Origin: Polyangium spumosum
GTDB lineage: Bacteria > Myxococcota_A > Polyangia > Polyangiales > Polyangiaceae
Assembly (NCBI RefSeq): GCF_009649845.1
Contig: NZ_WJIE01000005.1
Span: forward strand, 434,001 to 498,000
Length of the DNA: 64,000 nucleotides
Direction of reading: 5' to 3'
Shown here: positions 1-7,695 of the stretch, piece after piece
Layout of the letters: each line of letters begins with the position of its first letter
Position numbering within the stretch: the stretch's first letter is position 1
The notes under the pieces: model-generated
What the model saw: the letters and a program-made list of their open reading frames with translations, nothing else
The model's database searches: none
What the model was told of the DNA's origin: nothing
Translations under genes and position numbers: made by a program

Positions 1-2750
1 CGCTTGCCGACGGCCGTGACCACGCGCTCGACGAGCGCCTTCGAGGGCGTCGTGACGCTCCCCGCGGCCTCGCGCGCGAACCGCGCCACGTACGGATCCT
101 TGTCCTCGAGCGCGCGGACGTGGTCGTCGAGCAAGCGCCCGAGGTTCGCCCACGTCTGCGTGCCGAAGCAGATCGCCACCGACTGCTCGAGCCTCGGCAC
201 GCCGTCCTCGATGCGGCGCGGCTCCTTGTTCTCGATGCGCCAGACGCGGACCTCGTCGCCCTTGTCCGTGCGCACCTGGGGCTTGCCGAGCAAGGCGTGT
301 GACCAGAGGCCGAGCGCGAGCGAGGCGGGGCGGCGCAGCTCGATCTCGGCCTCGCGCACACCGGTGCGCGCCGGCAAGAGATCGGGCCCGTCGACCACGA
401 TCTGCCCGCCCGCGTCCGGCACCACGAACCCTTCGAGGATCTGCTCGACGTAGTCGCCCTTCTCGAGCTCCGACAGATCGCTGTGGCTCTGCGCGGCGTG
501 CGCGACCTGATCGGGCTCGACCACGCGGCCGTCGCGCTTGTGGATCCGGCGCCTGAGCAAGCGCTGCGCCGCGTTCGCCTCGATGGCGGGCCCGTACGAG
601 ACGGCGCCCTCCGCCACGTCCGTCGTGCCCGACACGCGCCGCAGATCGTAGACGAGGTACCGGAGCACGCCGCCCGCATCGAGGGCGTAACGCTCCACGT
701 GCCGCAGCACCGCCGTCCCCGCGCCGGGCATCACGTTCTCCGCGCGGTCCGCCGCCACGAGGCGCGCGCCTTCGACCTCGAGCTCGCGCGCCTGATCCGG
801 CTCGAGCGCGAGGATCCGGCGCAGGATCGGGATCGCGTACGGCGCGTCGACGGCCACGCGCTGGTCGCGCTCGAGGCGCGGACGCACGAGGTCCGATCGG
901 TTCTTGCCGGCCGCGAAGCCCAGCGCGTCGAGCAAGCGCCGCCGCGCCGGCGGCGTCGCGTCGTAGGCCGCGATCGCCGCGTCGAGGTCCCCCGCGAGCA
1001 CGTGCAGCCCCACCTCGGTTCCGCGGAACGCGTCCGGCGACGAGCGCAGGCGCCGCACGCGGCCGAGCTCCGCGAGCGCCGCGCGCGTGTCGCCCCGCTG
1101 CTGATGCGCGTACATGCACGCGAGATCCGCGCGGCTCGTCCCTCCCGAGCACGCGGCCTTCACCGCATCGGCGCCCACCCGCCCGTGCAGGTACGTGTCG
1201 ACCCGCGCGAGCAGCGGTGATCCCGGCGCCGCCGTCTCCAGCGCGCGGTACGCGTCCTCCGCGACGTCGAGCATCTGCCCGCGCTTCGCCGCGGCCGCCA
1301 CGTACGTGAGCGTCATCGGGTCCGTCACGGACTTCTCGGCCGCGGGTTTGTCCGCGGTCGTCCCCGGCGTCCCCGGTGAAGGAGGCCGCACGCCGAGCTC
1401 GCCGAGCGCGTCGGCGAGCCCCTCGACCACGCGCCTGCGCTCCGTCAGCGCCGCGCGCGTCACGAGCGCCTCCCACGCCTTCGGCCAAGCCGCGAGCGTC
1501 TTCTCCGTGTACGCGCGCAGCCGCTCGATCTGCTTCGAGTCCGGCAGATCGTCGGCCTTCGCCGTCGCCCGCGCCGCCAGCAAGAACACCCGCGGGCTGC
1601 TCGTCTCCGGCAGGCCGCGCTCCTCGAGGAGGTGCTCGGCGATCCGCGCCTCGCCGAGCCCGAGCAGCGCCGCCGTCGTGAGCGCGAGGGGCGCCTCGCC
1701 GCTCCGCGTCGCCGTGATCTCGATCGGCGTCGCGCTCGCGGCTTTGTTCACCGTCGCCACGTCACCCGCGCTCGGCGCGCGCAGCGGCAGGGGCAGGCCG
1801 TCGTCGCCCCACACGTCGAGCTCGATCTCGTCGCCGTCGTTCATCTGCCCGACCCGCACGACGACACGCGCGCGCCCCGCCGAGAGCTCCACGCTCCCGA
1901 GCCGCGTCACGGCCGACGACCCGGCCTCGAAGCCGCGACGGAGCACGCGTGTCCCCGCGACGTCGACCACCGCCGCCGACGTCGACGAGAGCGCGAGGTA
2001 GACCTTCTGCGCGCGCGGGTTCTCGATGTCGACCACGACCGCGCGCACGCCCGGCAGCGAGAACGTCGCGTTCGCGTCGAGCTTGCACGCGTTCGCGCGC
2101 GCCACGTACGGCGTCACCTCGGCGAAGAACGGCCGCGCCCCCGGGTACGTCGCGCCGAACGCGCCCGCCGGCGCGATCTGCGAAGGCTCGGCGAGGCCAC
2201 GCAGCGCGGCGAAATCGAGCGGCGCGACCACAGCCGCCTCCCGCGCGCACCCGCGCCGCTCGCCCCACACCATCGCGGCCTGATCCTGCCCGACGTACAT
2301 CGCGAGCTCGTGCAGCGCCGTCGCCAGGAGCCCTCGCATCACCGGCAACACGCCGGGATCCTCGCTCTCGGCGATCCGCTCGCCCGCCGCGCTCCACGCC
2401 GCGCGCAGCCGCTCCACCACGACGGGCATCACGTCGCGCGAGCGATACGCGACGGCCTGCTCCCCGGGCAACCCGAGCGCCTCGACCTCCCGGAACGCGA
2501 GCGCGTCGAGCGCCGCGACGACCGCGGCGAGCGCCTCGGGATCACGCCCGTTCGCGACGGCCCTGTCGATCGCGTCGAGGTACTTCGCCGACGCGAGCGG
2601 ATCGACCGCTTCGGCGTCGAGCGCCTCGACGAACGACTCGGCGAGTTTTGCCCACGGCGGGGCCTTGGGCACGACGGGCGTCGGGCCACCACAAGCGGCG
2701 AGGAGGAGCGCCGCGGAGACGAGCCCGAGGCGGGCGGAATGAAGGCGCAT
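1..2750 (-). CDS. DUF3857-containing lipoprotein, C-terminus beyond window edge
   Basis: The gene starts at an ATG at 2750 and runs off the left edge, leaving about 916 residues visible. The N-terminus is a lipoprotein signal ending in a lipobox (LLAAC, Cys20). It is followed by about 650 residues of helical, TPR-like Ala/Leu-rich sequence. From about residue 690 it matches the DUF3857 domain that precedes transglutaminase cores, with HKRDGRVVEPDQ near residue 735. The same order (long helical N-terminus, then DUF3857) occurs in the protein at 13952-17974, so the two look like paralogues. By that comparison a transglutaminase-like fold should lie past the edge, but its catalytic residues cannot be seen. 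It is probably an outer-membrane-anchored periplasmic protein of unknown substrate. It has no close operon partner; the next gene upstream ends 54 bp away. Confidence 0.8.
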   Translation of the reverse strand, partial: MRLHSARLGLVSAALLLAACGGPTPVVPKAPPWAKLAESFVEALDAEAVDPLASAKYLDAIDRAVANGRDPEALAAVVAALDALAFREVEALGLPGEQAVAYRSRDVMPVVVERLRAAWSAAGERIAESEDPGVLPVMRGLLATALHELAMYVGQDQAAMVWGERRGCAREAAVVAPLDFAALRGLAEPSQIAPAGAFGATYPGARPFFAEVTPYVARANACKLDANATFSLPGVRAVVVDIENPRAQKVYLALSSTSAAVVDVAGTRVLRRGFEAGSSAVTRLGSVELSAGRARVVVRVGQMNDGDEIELDVWGDDGLPLPLRAPSAGDVATVNKAASATPIEITATRSGEAPLALTTAALLGLGEARIAEHLLEERGLPETSSPRVFLLAARATAKADDLPDSKQIERLRAYTEKTLAAWPKAWEALVTRAALTERRRVVEGLADALGELGVRPPSPGTPGTTADKPAAEKSVTDPMTLTYVAAAAKRGQMLDVAEDAYRALETAAPGSPLLARVDTYLHGRVGADAVKAACSGGTSRADLACMYAHQQRGDTRAALAELGRVRRLRSSPDAFRGTEVGLHVLAGDLDAAIAAYDATPPARRRLLDALGFAAGKNRSDLVRPRLERDQRVAVDAPYAIPILRRILALEPDQARELEVEGARLVAADRAENVMPGAGTAVLRHVERYALDAGGVLRYLVYDLRRVSGTTDVAEGAVSYGPAIEANAAQRLLRRRIHKRDGRVVEPDQVAHAAQSHSDLSELEKGDYVEQILEGFVVPDAGGQIVVDGPDLLPARTGVREAEIELRRPASLALGLWSHALLGKPQVRTDKGDEVRVWRIENKEPRRIEDGVPRLEQSVAICFGTQTWANLGRLLDDHVRALEDKDPYVARFAREAAGSVTTPSKALVERVVTAVGK

Positions 2751-2804
2751 CGGCGGGCTCCATGCTGCCTCATCCACGCGCGCTTGGCACGCGCGGCGAG
2801 GCCG

Positions 2805-3119
2805 TCAGGCGGCCGGAGACTCCTCGTACACGCGCAGGCCGTACTTCTCCATGCACCAGAGCAGCCCGATCACGAGGCTGCGCTTGTCGTCCACGAACGA
2901 GGGCTTTTTCCCCTCGAACGCGTGCCCCACGAACTGGAAACCCCAGCCGACGGTGAACATGGCCCCCGCGAGCGGCAGGCCGACGAGCGTCGCGCCCACG
3001 GGGAAGCTCAGCGCGATGAGGGGGATGCCGACCTTGTGACAAGCCTGGTTGCGCGGATCGCGGTGGTCGTCCTGGTACTTGTGGAGGAGCCGGGTCCACT
3101 CGGCGTTCAGGGTGATCAT
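2805..3119 (-). CDS. Mpo1-like (DUF962/YGL010w family) small membrane protein
   Basis: A 104-residue protein. The N-terminus carries the family signature, with a WTRLLHKYQDDHRDP-type stretch rich in His/Asp, then NQACHKVGIPLIALSF. Two hydrophobic segments follow (about residues 33-50 and 52-66), then GHAFEGKKPSF. The yeast member Mpo1 is an Fe(2+)-dependent 2-hydroxy fatty acid dioxygenase acting in phytosphingosine breakdown, and the conserved His residues are the proposed iron ligands. Bacterial members of this short form are usually annotated only as DUF962. The family assignment is confident; the enzymatic role here is inferred. It stands between two larger genes on the same strand with short gaps. 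Confidence 0.85.
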   Translation of the reverse strand: MITLNAEWTRLLHKYQDDHRDPRNQACHKVGIPLIALSFPVGATLVGLPLAGAMFTVGWGFQFVGHAFEGKKPSFVDDKRSLVIGLLWCMEKYGLRVYEESPAA

Positions 3120-3135
3120 GTCGGGCGCGAGCCTA

Positions 3136-4770
3136 TCACGGCCGCCCGGGGGAGCTCTTCAGTTCCCGTCGCGGCGGCGGCTGTCCCCGGCGAGATCCAG
3201 GGCTGTAGATGCGCGCCGGTGTGCCCGAGGGAGGCTCGGCGCCCGCGAGCAGCCGCGTCGCCTCCTCGCTCATCGCCGCTCCCTCGGCCGCCTCGCCGCT
3301 CGACGTCAGCGCGTCCCCGAGCCGCCAGAGCGAGTCGGCGAGCTGGTAGCGCACCTCCGCGTTCTTCCGATCCTGCGCGTAGAGCTTCCGATCGATCACC
3401 AGCGCCTCGCGGTACGCCGCCACCGCGCCGATCACGTCGCTCGCGTGCACGCACGCGTCCGCCAGCCGCTTCAGCGAGTACGACACCTCCCCGAGCGCCT
3501 CCGGCACCTCGCCGAGCGCCACGAGCACCCGACGGCGCAAGAGCAGACACTCCGAGAACGCCACCGCCGCGTCCGCCGGTTTGCCGGCCGCGAGCCGCGC
3601 GTCGCCGATCCGCTCGAGCGCGTCCGACAGCTCGAAGAGCGCGTCCGGCCCCTCGTCGCCTTGCCGCATCGCGCGGATCGCCCCGAGCGCGAGCTCCTCG
3701 AAGCGCGACGCCGCCACGTGCTCACGCCTCTCCCGCGCGATCCGCGCCGCCAGGCAATACCAGGCCGGCGGCACCTGCCCCGGCATCCGCGCCCCGTACA
3801 TCGCGAGCGCCTTCTGCACGTGCACCGCCGCGCGCGACAGGTCCTCGTTCTCCGCCTCGATCTCCGCGAGCACCGCGAAGACCCGCGCCTCGTCGAGCGC
3901 GTCGCCCCGCACGCGGAGCAGGGTCGCCGCCTCGTCCGCCGCGTCCTTCGCGTCCTGCAGCCTCCCCTGCCGCAAGAACCCCTCGGCCGCGTCGACGAGC
4001 GCACGCGCGCGGATCACCTCGGCCCGCGGCGCCGAGGGCGTCGCCAGGGTCGCCGGCGCGAGCGACGCGGCCGGCATCGAGGGGGACGACGTGCGCGCCG
4101 AGTTCTCGGCTTGCCAGACCTTGAGCCGCTCCGGGCTCTGCGAGATCGCCACGAGGTCGTCTGGATCGACGGACGCGGCGCGCATCGAGCTCGTCGACGG
4201 CCGCGTGCTTCCCCGCACCGGCAGCGGCGTGCTCGGCCGCACGGACGCCGCGTTGCGGGGCGTGATCAGGTACGACAGCGCCTTCACCTGCCAGAGATCG
4301 GGCGCGGCCTTCGACACGGGGTCCACGACGCCCGGCGGCGCGGCGAGCACGATGCCTCCGAGCAGCACGCCTCGCAGCTCCTCGAAGAGCGCCTCGATCT
4401 CGATCACCGTCTGCTCCCAGGCGCGTGTCCACGGCGTCTCGGGCGCGCCTGGGGCCTCGGCGTGCAGCGCCTCGATCCAGATGAGCGTCGCGTTCGCGAG
4501 GCTGCGATCCTCGAGCATCCGCGTGGGCAGGCCGAGCAGCTCTTCCGGCGTGCTCGGCACGAACGTCACCATCACGTGGTTCTCGCTCGTCACGTGCCGC
4601 TCGATCCGCTCGCGCAGGGTGCGCAGCTCGGGCGGCACGGGGGAGAAGACGAACCCGACCCAGAACCCGATCACGTTGTCGAGGCGCTCGCGGATGAGCT
4701 CCCACGCCGCTTCGCCGCGGATGGCCGGCGCCTTCGGTGCCGGTTGTTCGTCCTGTCCCCAGCCTGCCAT
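3136..4770 (-). CDS. TPR protein with N-terminal NTPase-like domain
   Basis: About 544 residues. I chose the ATG at 4770 (MAGWGQDEQ) because GGGAG precedes it at suitable spacing; a weaker in-frame ATG lies at 4803. The first ~190 residues form an alpha/beta-looking domain containing VGFVFS, a LIWIEAL strand and an APDLWQVKAL motif. The domain resembles the N-terminal domain of the TPR protein at 7675-9252, which has APDFVDFGFW at the equivalent place. A Ser/Pro-rich linker follows, and then several TPR units from about residue 285 to 520. No Walker A motif is visible, so any NTPase relationship would be to an inactive form. It is divergently transcribed from the lipoprotein at 4879, with about 84-108 bp between starts. 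The molecular role is unknown; protein binding through TPRs is the safe inference. Confidence 0.75.
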   Translation of the reverse strand: MAGWGQDEQPAPKAPAIRGEAAWELIRERLDNVIGFWVGFVFSPVPPELRTLRERIERHVTSENHVMVTFVPSTPEELLGLPTRMLEDRSLANATLIWIEALHAEAPGAPETPWTRAWEQTVIEIEALFEELRGVLLGGIVLAAPPGVVDPVSKAAPDLWQVKALSYLITPRNAASVRPSTPLPVRGSTRPSTSSMRAASVDPDDLVAISQSPERLKVWQAENSARTSSPSMPAASLAPATLATPSAPRAEVIRARALVDAAEGFLRQGRLQDAKDAADEAATLLRVRGDALDEARVFAVLAEIEAENEDLSRAAVHVQKALAMYGARMPGQVPPAWYCLAARIARERREHVAASRFEELALGAIRAMRQGDEGPDALFELSDALERIGDARLAAGKPADAAVAFSECLLLRRRVLVALGEVPEALGEVSYSLKRLADACVHASDVIGAVAAYREALVIDRKLYAQDRKNAEVRYQLADSLWRLGDALTSSGEAAEGAAMSEEATRLLAGAEPPSGTPARIYSPGSRRGQPPPRRELKSSPGRP

Positions 4771-4878
4771 CGGTTCGCGGCTCCCGGAAAACCTTACCAT
4801 CATCGGGGCGACATCGCCCTGTCACGCGCACGAAGCTTTACGGCCTCGGCCTGCATGCCCTACCCTACCCGTACGTTC

Positions 4879-5976
4879 ATGGTGCGCCGAATCACTCGTT
4901 TTCTTCGTTCCGTCCCGCACGCGGGGCTTGGGGTCGTCCTTCTCGCTTGTGCTGCGTGTGGGGGTCCGCAGACGCAAACCCAGACGAAACCCGTGGCGAG
5001 CGCGAAGCCGGCGGTCACGGCTCCCGAAGAAGAGGGCCCTGCGCTGGGGCCGCTGACGCTCACGCTCCCGGACGGCGCGCCGTCGGCGTGGGTGGGGCAA
5101 CGCGGCAACTACGTGGATACGCTGAGCGGCGTCTGGGGCATGGACAAGCTCGTGATCGCCGTCGGCGGCGGCGGGACGATCCTGCGCAGCGAGGACGGCG
5201 GCATCAACTGGACACGCCAGGCCTCGCCGAAGGACGCGTGGCTTCGATGCATCTGGGGCAGCGGCCCGGACGACATCTACGTCGTGGGCGGCAATGCGAT
5301 CATGCACTCGACGGACGCCGGCATCACGTGGACGCCGCAAAAGGTCCCGATCACGGGGACGTTTTTCATGGCCGTATGGGGGAGCGGCCGGGACGACGTC
5401 TACGTCGTGGGCGGCGACGGGAACATCCTGAACACGACGGACGGCGGCAAGACGTGGAAGCAGGATCCGAGCGGCGTCGTCGGCACGCTCTACGACGTCT
5501 GGGGGAGCGGCGCGGACGACATATACGTGGTGGGCCAGGCGAGCCGTGACGGCGCGCCGATCGTGCTTCAATCGAAGATCGGCGGGCACCTCTGGGCGAA
5601 GCTGCCGGTGGACACGCTCGACGCGCCGCTGCGGCAGATCGCCGGCGCGACCGTCGATCACCTGTACGCGGTGAGCGCGAAGGGGACGGTGTACGAATCG
5701 AACGACCGCGCGGCGACGTGGAAATCGATCGGGAGCTTCGGCGACGAGCTGCTCGGCCTCCGGGTGGTCGGCAAGGGCGACCTCTACGTGATCGGCCGAA
5801 ACCAGCAATTCCAGCACACGACCGACGGCGGCAAGAACTGGAAAGACGAGCTCGACTGGCCCCACGGCGCGGCCGCGCTGCAGGGGATCTGGGGCAAAGG
5901 CAAGACCGAGCTGTTCCTCGTCGGCGAGGGGACGCTGGAAGACGGGCAGAAGGGGAGCTTGGTGCGGAGGCGGTGA
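4879..5976 (+). CDS. BNR/YCF48-type beta-propeller lipoprotein
   Basis: 365 residues from ATG 4879; an in-frame ATG at 4855 would add 8 residues. The short N-terminus is basic then hydrophobic and ends in a lipobox (VLLAC), followed by a Thr/Pro/Ala linker. The rest is built of repeating blades of the kind VWGSG-DDIYVVGG alternating with STDAGITW and TTDGGKTW Asp-box motifs. This is the pattern of BNR/photosystem-assembly (YCF48) beta-propellers found in many surface lipoproteins of myxobacteria. Asp-boxes alone do not make a sialidase and I see no catalytic residues, so a binding or scaffold role at the cell surface is likelier. It starts divergently from the TPR gene at 4770 and is followed directly by the Uma2 gene. 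Confidence 0.85.
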   Translation: MVRRITRFLRSVPHAGLGVVLLACAACGGPQTQTQTKPVASAKPAVTAPEEEGPALGPLTLTLPDGAPSAWVGQRGNYVDTLSGVWGMDKLVIAVGGGGTILRSEDGGINWTRQASPKDAWLRCIWGSGPDDIYVVGGNAIMHSTDAGITWTPQKVPITGTFFMAVWGSGRDDVYVVGGDGNILNTTDGGKTWKQDPSGVVGTLYDVWGSGADDIYVVGQASRDGAPIVLQSKIGGHLWAKLPVDTLDAPLRQIAGATVDHLYAVSAKGTVYESNDRAATWKSIGSFGDELLGLRVVGKGDLYVIGRNQQFQHTTDGGKNWKDELDWPHGAAALQGIWGKGKTELFLVGEGTLEDGQKGSLVRRR

Positions 5977-6014
5977 CGACGATGACGGGCGCGCGTGCTA
6001 CCCTCGGCAGCACC

Positions 6015-6581
6015 ATGGGCACGGCCGAGCGGATTGTCCCGAACCAGCCAATCACCTTCGAGGAGGCGGCCCAGCTCGATCCGGACGAGCTGGCGGGCGA
6101 GATCGTCGATGGGGAGTGGGTTCCGATGACCAGGGGTACGTGGCGACACGGAGAGATCGTTGGCTCGATCTATTTCTTGCTGAAGCTGTATGCGCGTGAG
6201 CAGCCGGGCTGGAGCGTGGCCGTCGCCGACCCGGGCGTGAAGCTCGCGCGAAACCCCGATCGCCTGCGGGGCCCGGATGTCGCCATGGTGCGGACGGAGC
6301 GGGTCCCCACGGGCAAAGGCGTGGACGGCTGGCTGGAGGGCGCGCCGGATCTCGCCGTGGAAGTGGTGGGCGACAGTCAATCCATCTCGGAGATGACCAA
6401 GAAGGCGCTCGAATACCTCGCGGGCGGGTCGAAGATGGTATGGCTCGTCGATCCGGAGCCCCGCCGCGTCGTGCTCTTCACGCCCCCCAACCAGGTGAAG
6501 ATCCTCGGCCCCGAGGACACGCTCGACGGCAGCGACGTGCTGCCGGGGTTCTCTTGCAAGGTCGCGGATCTGTTCGTGTGA
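6015..6581 (+). CDS. Uma2 family restriction-endonuclease-like protein
   Basis: 188 residues. The family hallmarks are present: a TFEEAAQL opening, EIVDGEWVPM, GPDVAMV, APDLAVEVVGDS followed by a Lys-rich ALEYLAGGSKMVWLVDPE, and a terminal LPGFSCKVADLF. The acidic residues and the E-V-V near residue 117 correspond to the PD-(D/E)XK nuclease core. Uma2 (DUF820) proteins are abundant in cyanobacteria and some myxobacteria and their biological targets are largely unknown. ATG 6015 gives the typical N-terminus. An upstream in-frame ATG at 5982 has a GGAGG about 11 nt before it and is an alternative start. The lipoprotein gene ends only 38 bp upstream, so the two may be co-transcribed. Confidence 0.85.
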   Translation: MGTAERIVPNQPITFEEAAQLDPDELAGEIVDGEWVPMTRGTWRHGEIVGSIYFLLKLYAREQPGWSVAVADPGVKLARNPDRLRGPDVAMVRTERVPTGKGVDGWLEGAPDLAVEVVGDSQSISEMTKKALEYLAGGSKMVWLVDPEPRRVVLFTPPNQVKILGPEDTLDGSDVLPGFSCKVADLFV

Positions 6582-6584
6582 CCG

Positions 6585-7346
6585 TCAGCCGTTCGATCCG
6601 CTGACGGGAGCGGACTCGCTCGCGGCCGCCGCGCGCTTTCGCGGCCGCTCCTTCCATTGCGTGAGCGGCGCGAGCAGCCGCTCCGCGAGCTCCGCCGTCG
6701 CAGGTTCGCTCTCCCGTACGTACGCCGCCACGCGCAGCACGTAGCTCCGCAATGCATCGAGCGCCGCGCTCTGGGCCTTGCCCACAACGGGCGGCTCTGC
6801 CGCGGGCTTTGCCTTCGTGATGCCGAGGGCCTCGCCATAGGCCTCGTGCGCGAGGACGAGCTCGTCGAGGAAGGGTTTGCCGCCGAGCTTCTCGATGACC
6901 GGGCCGAGGGCCTTTTCCTCGATGAGGCGCATCCGGATCTCGGCCTCCTGCCATTCATCGGCCGCGCGCAGGGTGAGGAAGCCGAGGCCCTGACGGAAGA
7001 GAGCCTCGTACACGAGCTCGGCGTCGGCCACCTCGGGGTGCCTCTCCGGGGGCAATCGCTTGAACGAAAGGAGCCAGTCCGAGAGCGCGCCGAACGCATT
7101 GTCCTCGACCCGATCGGCCGAGCGGACGCCGGGCGCCGCGTCTCCCTCCCCGGCGGTGCGCCTGCCGAGCTCGATCTGGAGGATCTCGTGCGCGGCGGTG
7201 AGGTCATTGCGATCTGCGGCGAGCGAGGCCGGGAGCTTCTTTTCACGCGCCGCGGCCTCGAGGAGCTCGGCCATGAGGCGAGCGGTGGAGACGGCCGTCA
7301 TGCGCGGCAATACGACGAGTGTTGCAGGCGAGAAGGAGCGGGCCAT
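6585..7346 (-). CDS. Unknown protein downstream of ATPase/TPR pair
   Basis: 253 residues. The start at 7346 is well supported because GGAGGAGG lies just upstream. The protein is soluble and mostly helical with no signal peptide: MARSFSPATLVVLPRM, then a region with ELLEAAAREKKLP, a central acidic helical part, and a C-terminal stretch rich in Arg/Lys (RPRKRAAAA). I do not recognise the family. It is the last gene of a leftward set with the TPR gene (7675-9252) and the ATPase (9233-10564), separated from them by a 43-bp tandem repeat spacer. It converges on the Uma2 gene with 3 bp between stops. A role as partner or effector of the ATPase/TPR pair is an inference from position only. Confidence 0.7.
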   Translation of the reverse strand: MARSFSPATLVVLPRMTAVSTARLMAELLEAAAREKKLPASLAADRNDLTAAHEILQIELGRRTAGEGDAAPGVRSADRVEDNAFGALSDWLLSFKRLPPERHPEVADAELVYEALFRQGLGFLTLRAADEWQEAEIRMRLIEEKALGPVIEKLGGKPFLDELVLAHEAYGEALGITKAKPAAEPPVVGKAQSAALDALRSYVLRVAAYVRESEPATAELAERLLAPLTQWKERPRKRAAAASESAPVSGSNG

Positions 7347-7438
7347 GGGAATCCTCCTCCCGGGGCGAGGCCCGGGGGACGTGGTTGGGTGAAGCGCGCG
7401 TTGGACGCTCGTGGCGGAAGATTCTTTCCGTCGGAAAC

Positions 7439-7695
7439 GTGCGAGGGGGTTGGTGTTGCGCTGGCGATTGCGGGTGGGGCTACCCGGGGGGGTTCGCGGG
7501 GCGCAAGCGGTGGCGCTTCGGGGACCCGGTGGGGGTTGGGTGAGCGGTGGGGTTTGCGCTTTCGCGACCGGGTGGGGGTTCCGGAGGGGCAAGGCGTTGC
7601 GGTTGGGGAACCCCGGGGGGGTTCGGGAGGCGCTCGGTGTTGCGGTGAGGGAACCCCAAGGGGGTTGGGGAAGGTCAAGCCGTTGAGGGCTCGGG
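7439..7695. repeat. About 43-bp imperfect tandem repeat, G-rich
   Basis: Five clear copies of a core of the form ACCCSGKGGGGGTT begin at 7482, 7524, 7567, 7610 and 7653 (steps of 42, 43, 43 and 43 bp). A degenerate copy begins near 7439. Between cores the units share GCGGTG / TTGCGGT segments. The array fills the gap between the TPR gene stop (7675) and the unknown gene start (7346), and its last copy runs into the 3' end of the TPR gene. The rest of this gap (7347-7438) holds a CCC-GGGC-GAG-GCCC-GGG hairpin-capable segment and the ribosome binding site. On the transcribed (minus) strand the array is C-rich. Confidence 0.8.

Noticed and set aside
1632-4124. An 830-codon plus-strand open frame
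   Set aside because: It crosses three well-supported minus-strand genes and is Arg/Pro-rich with no domain.
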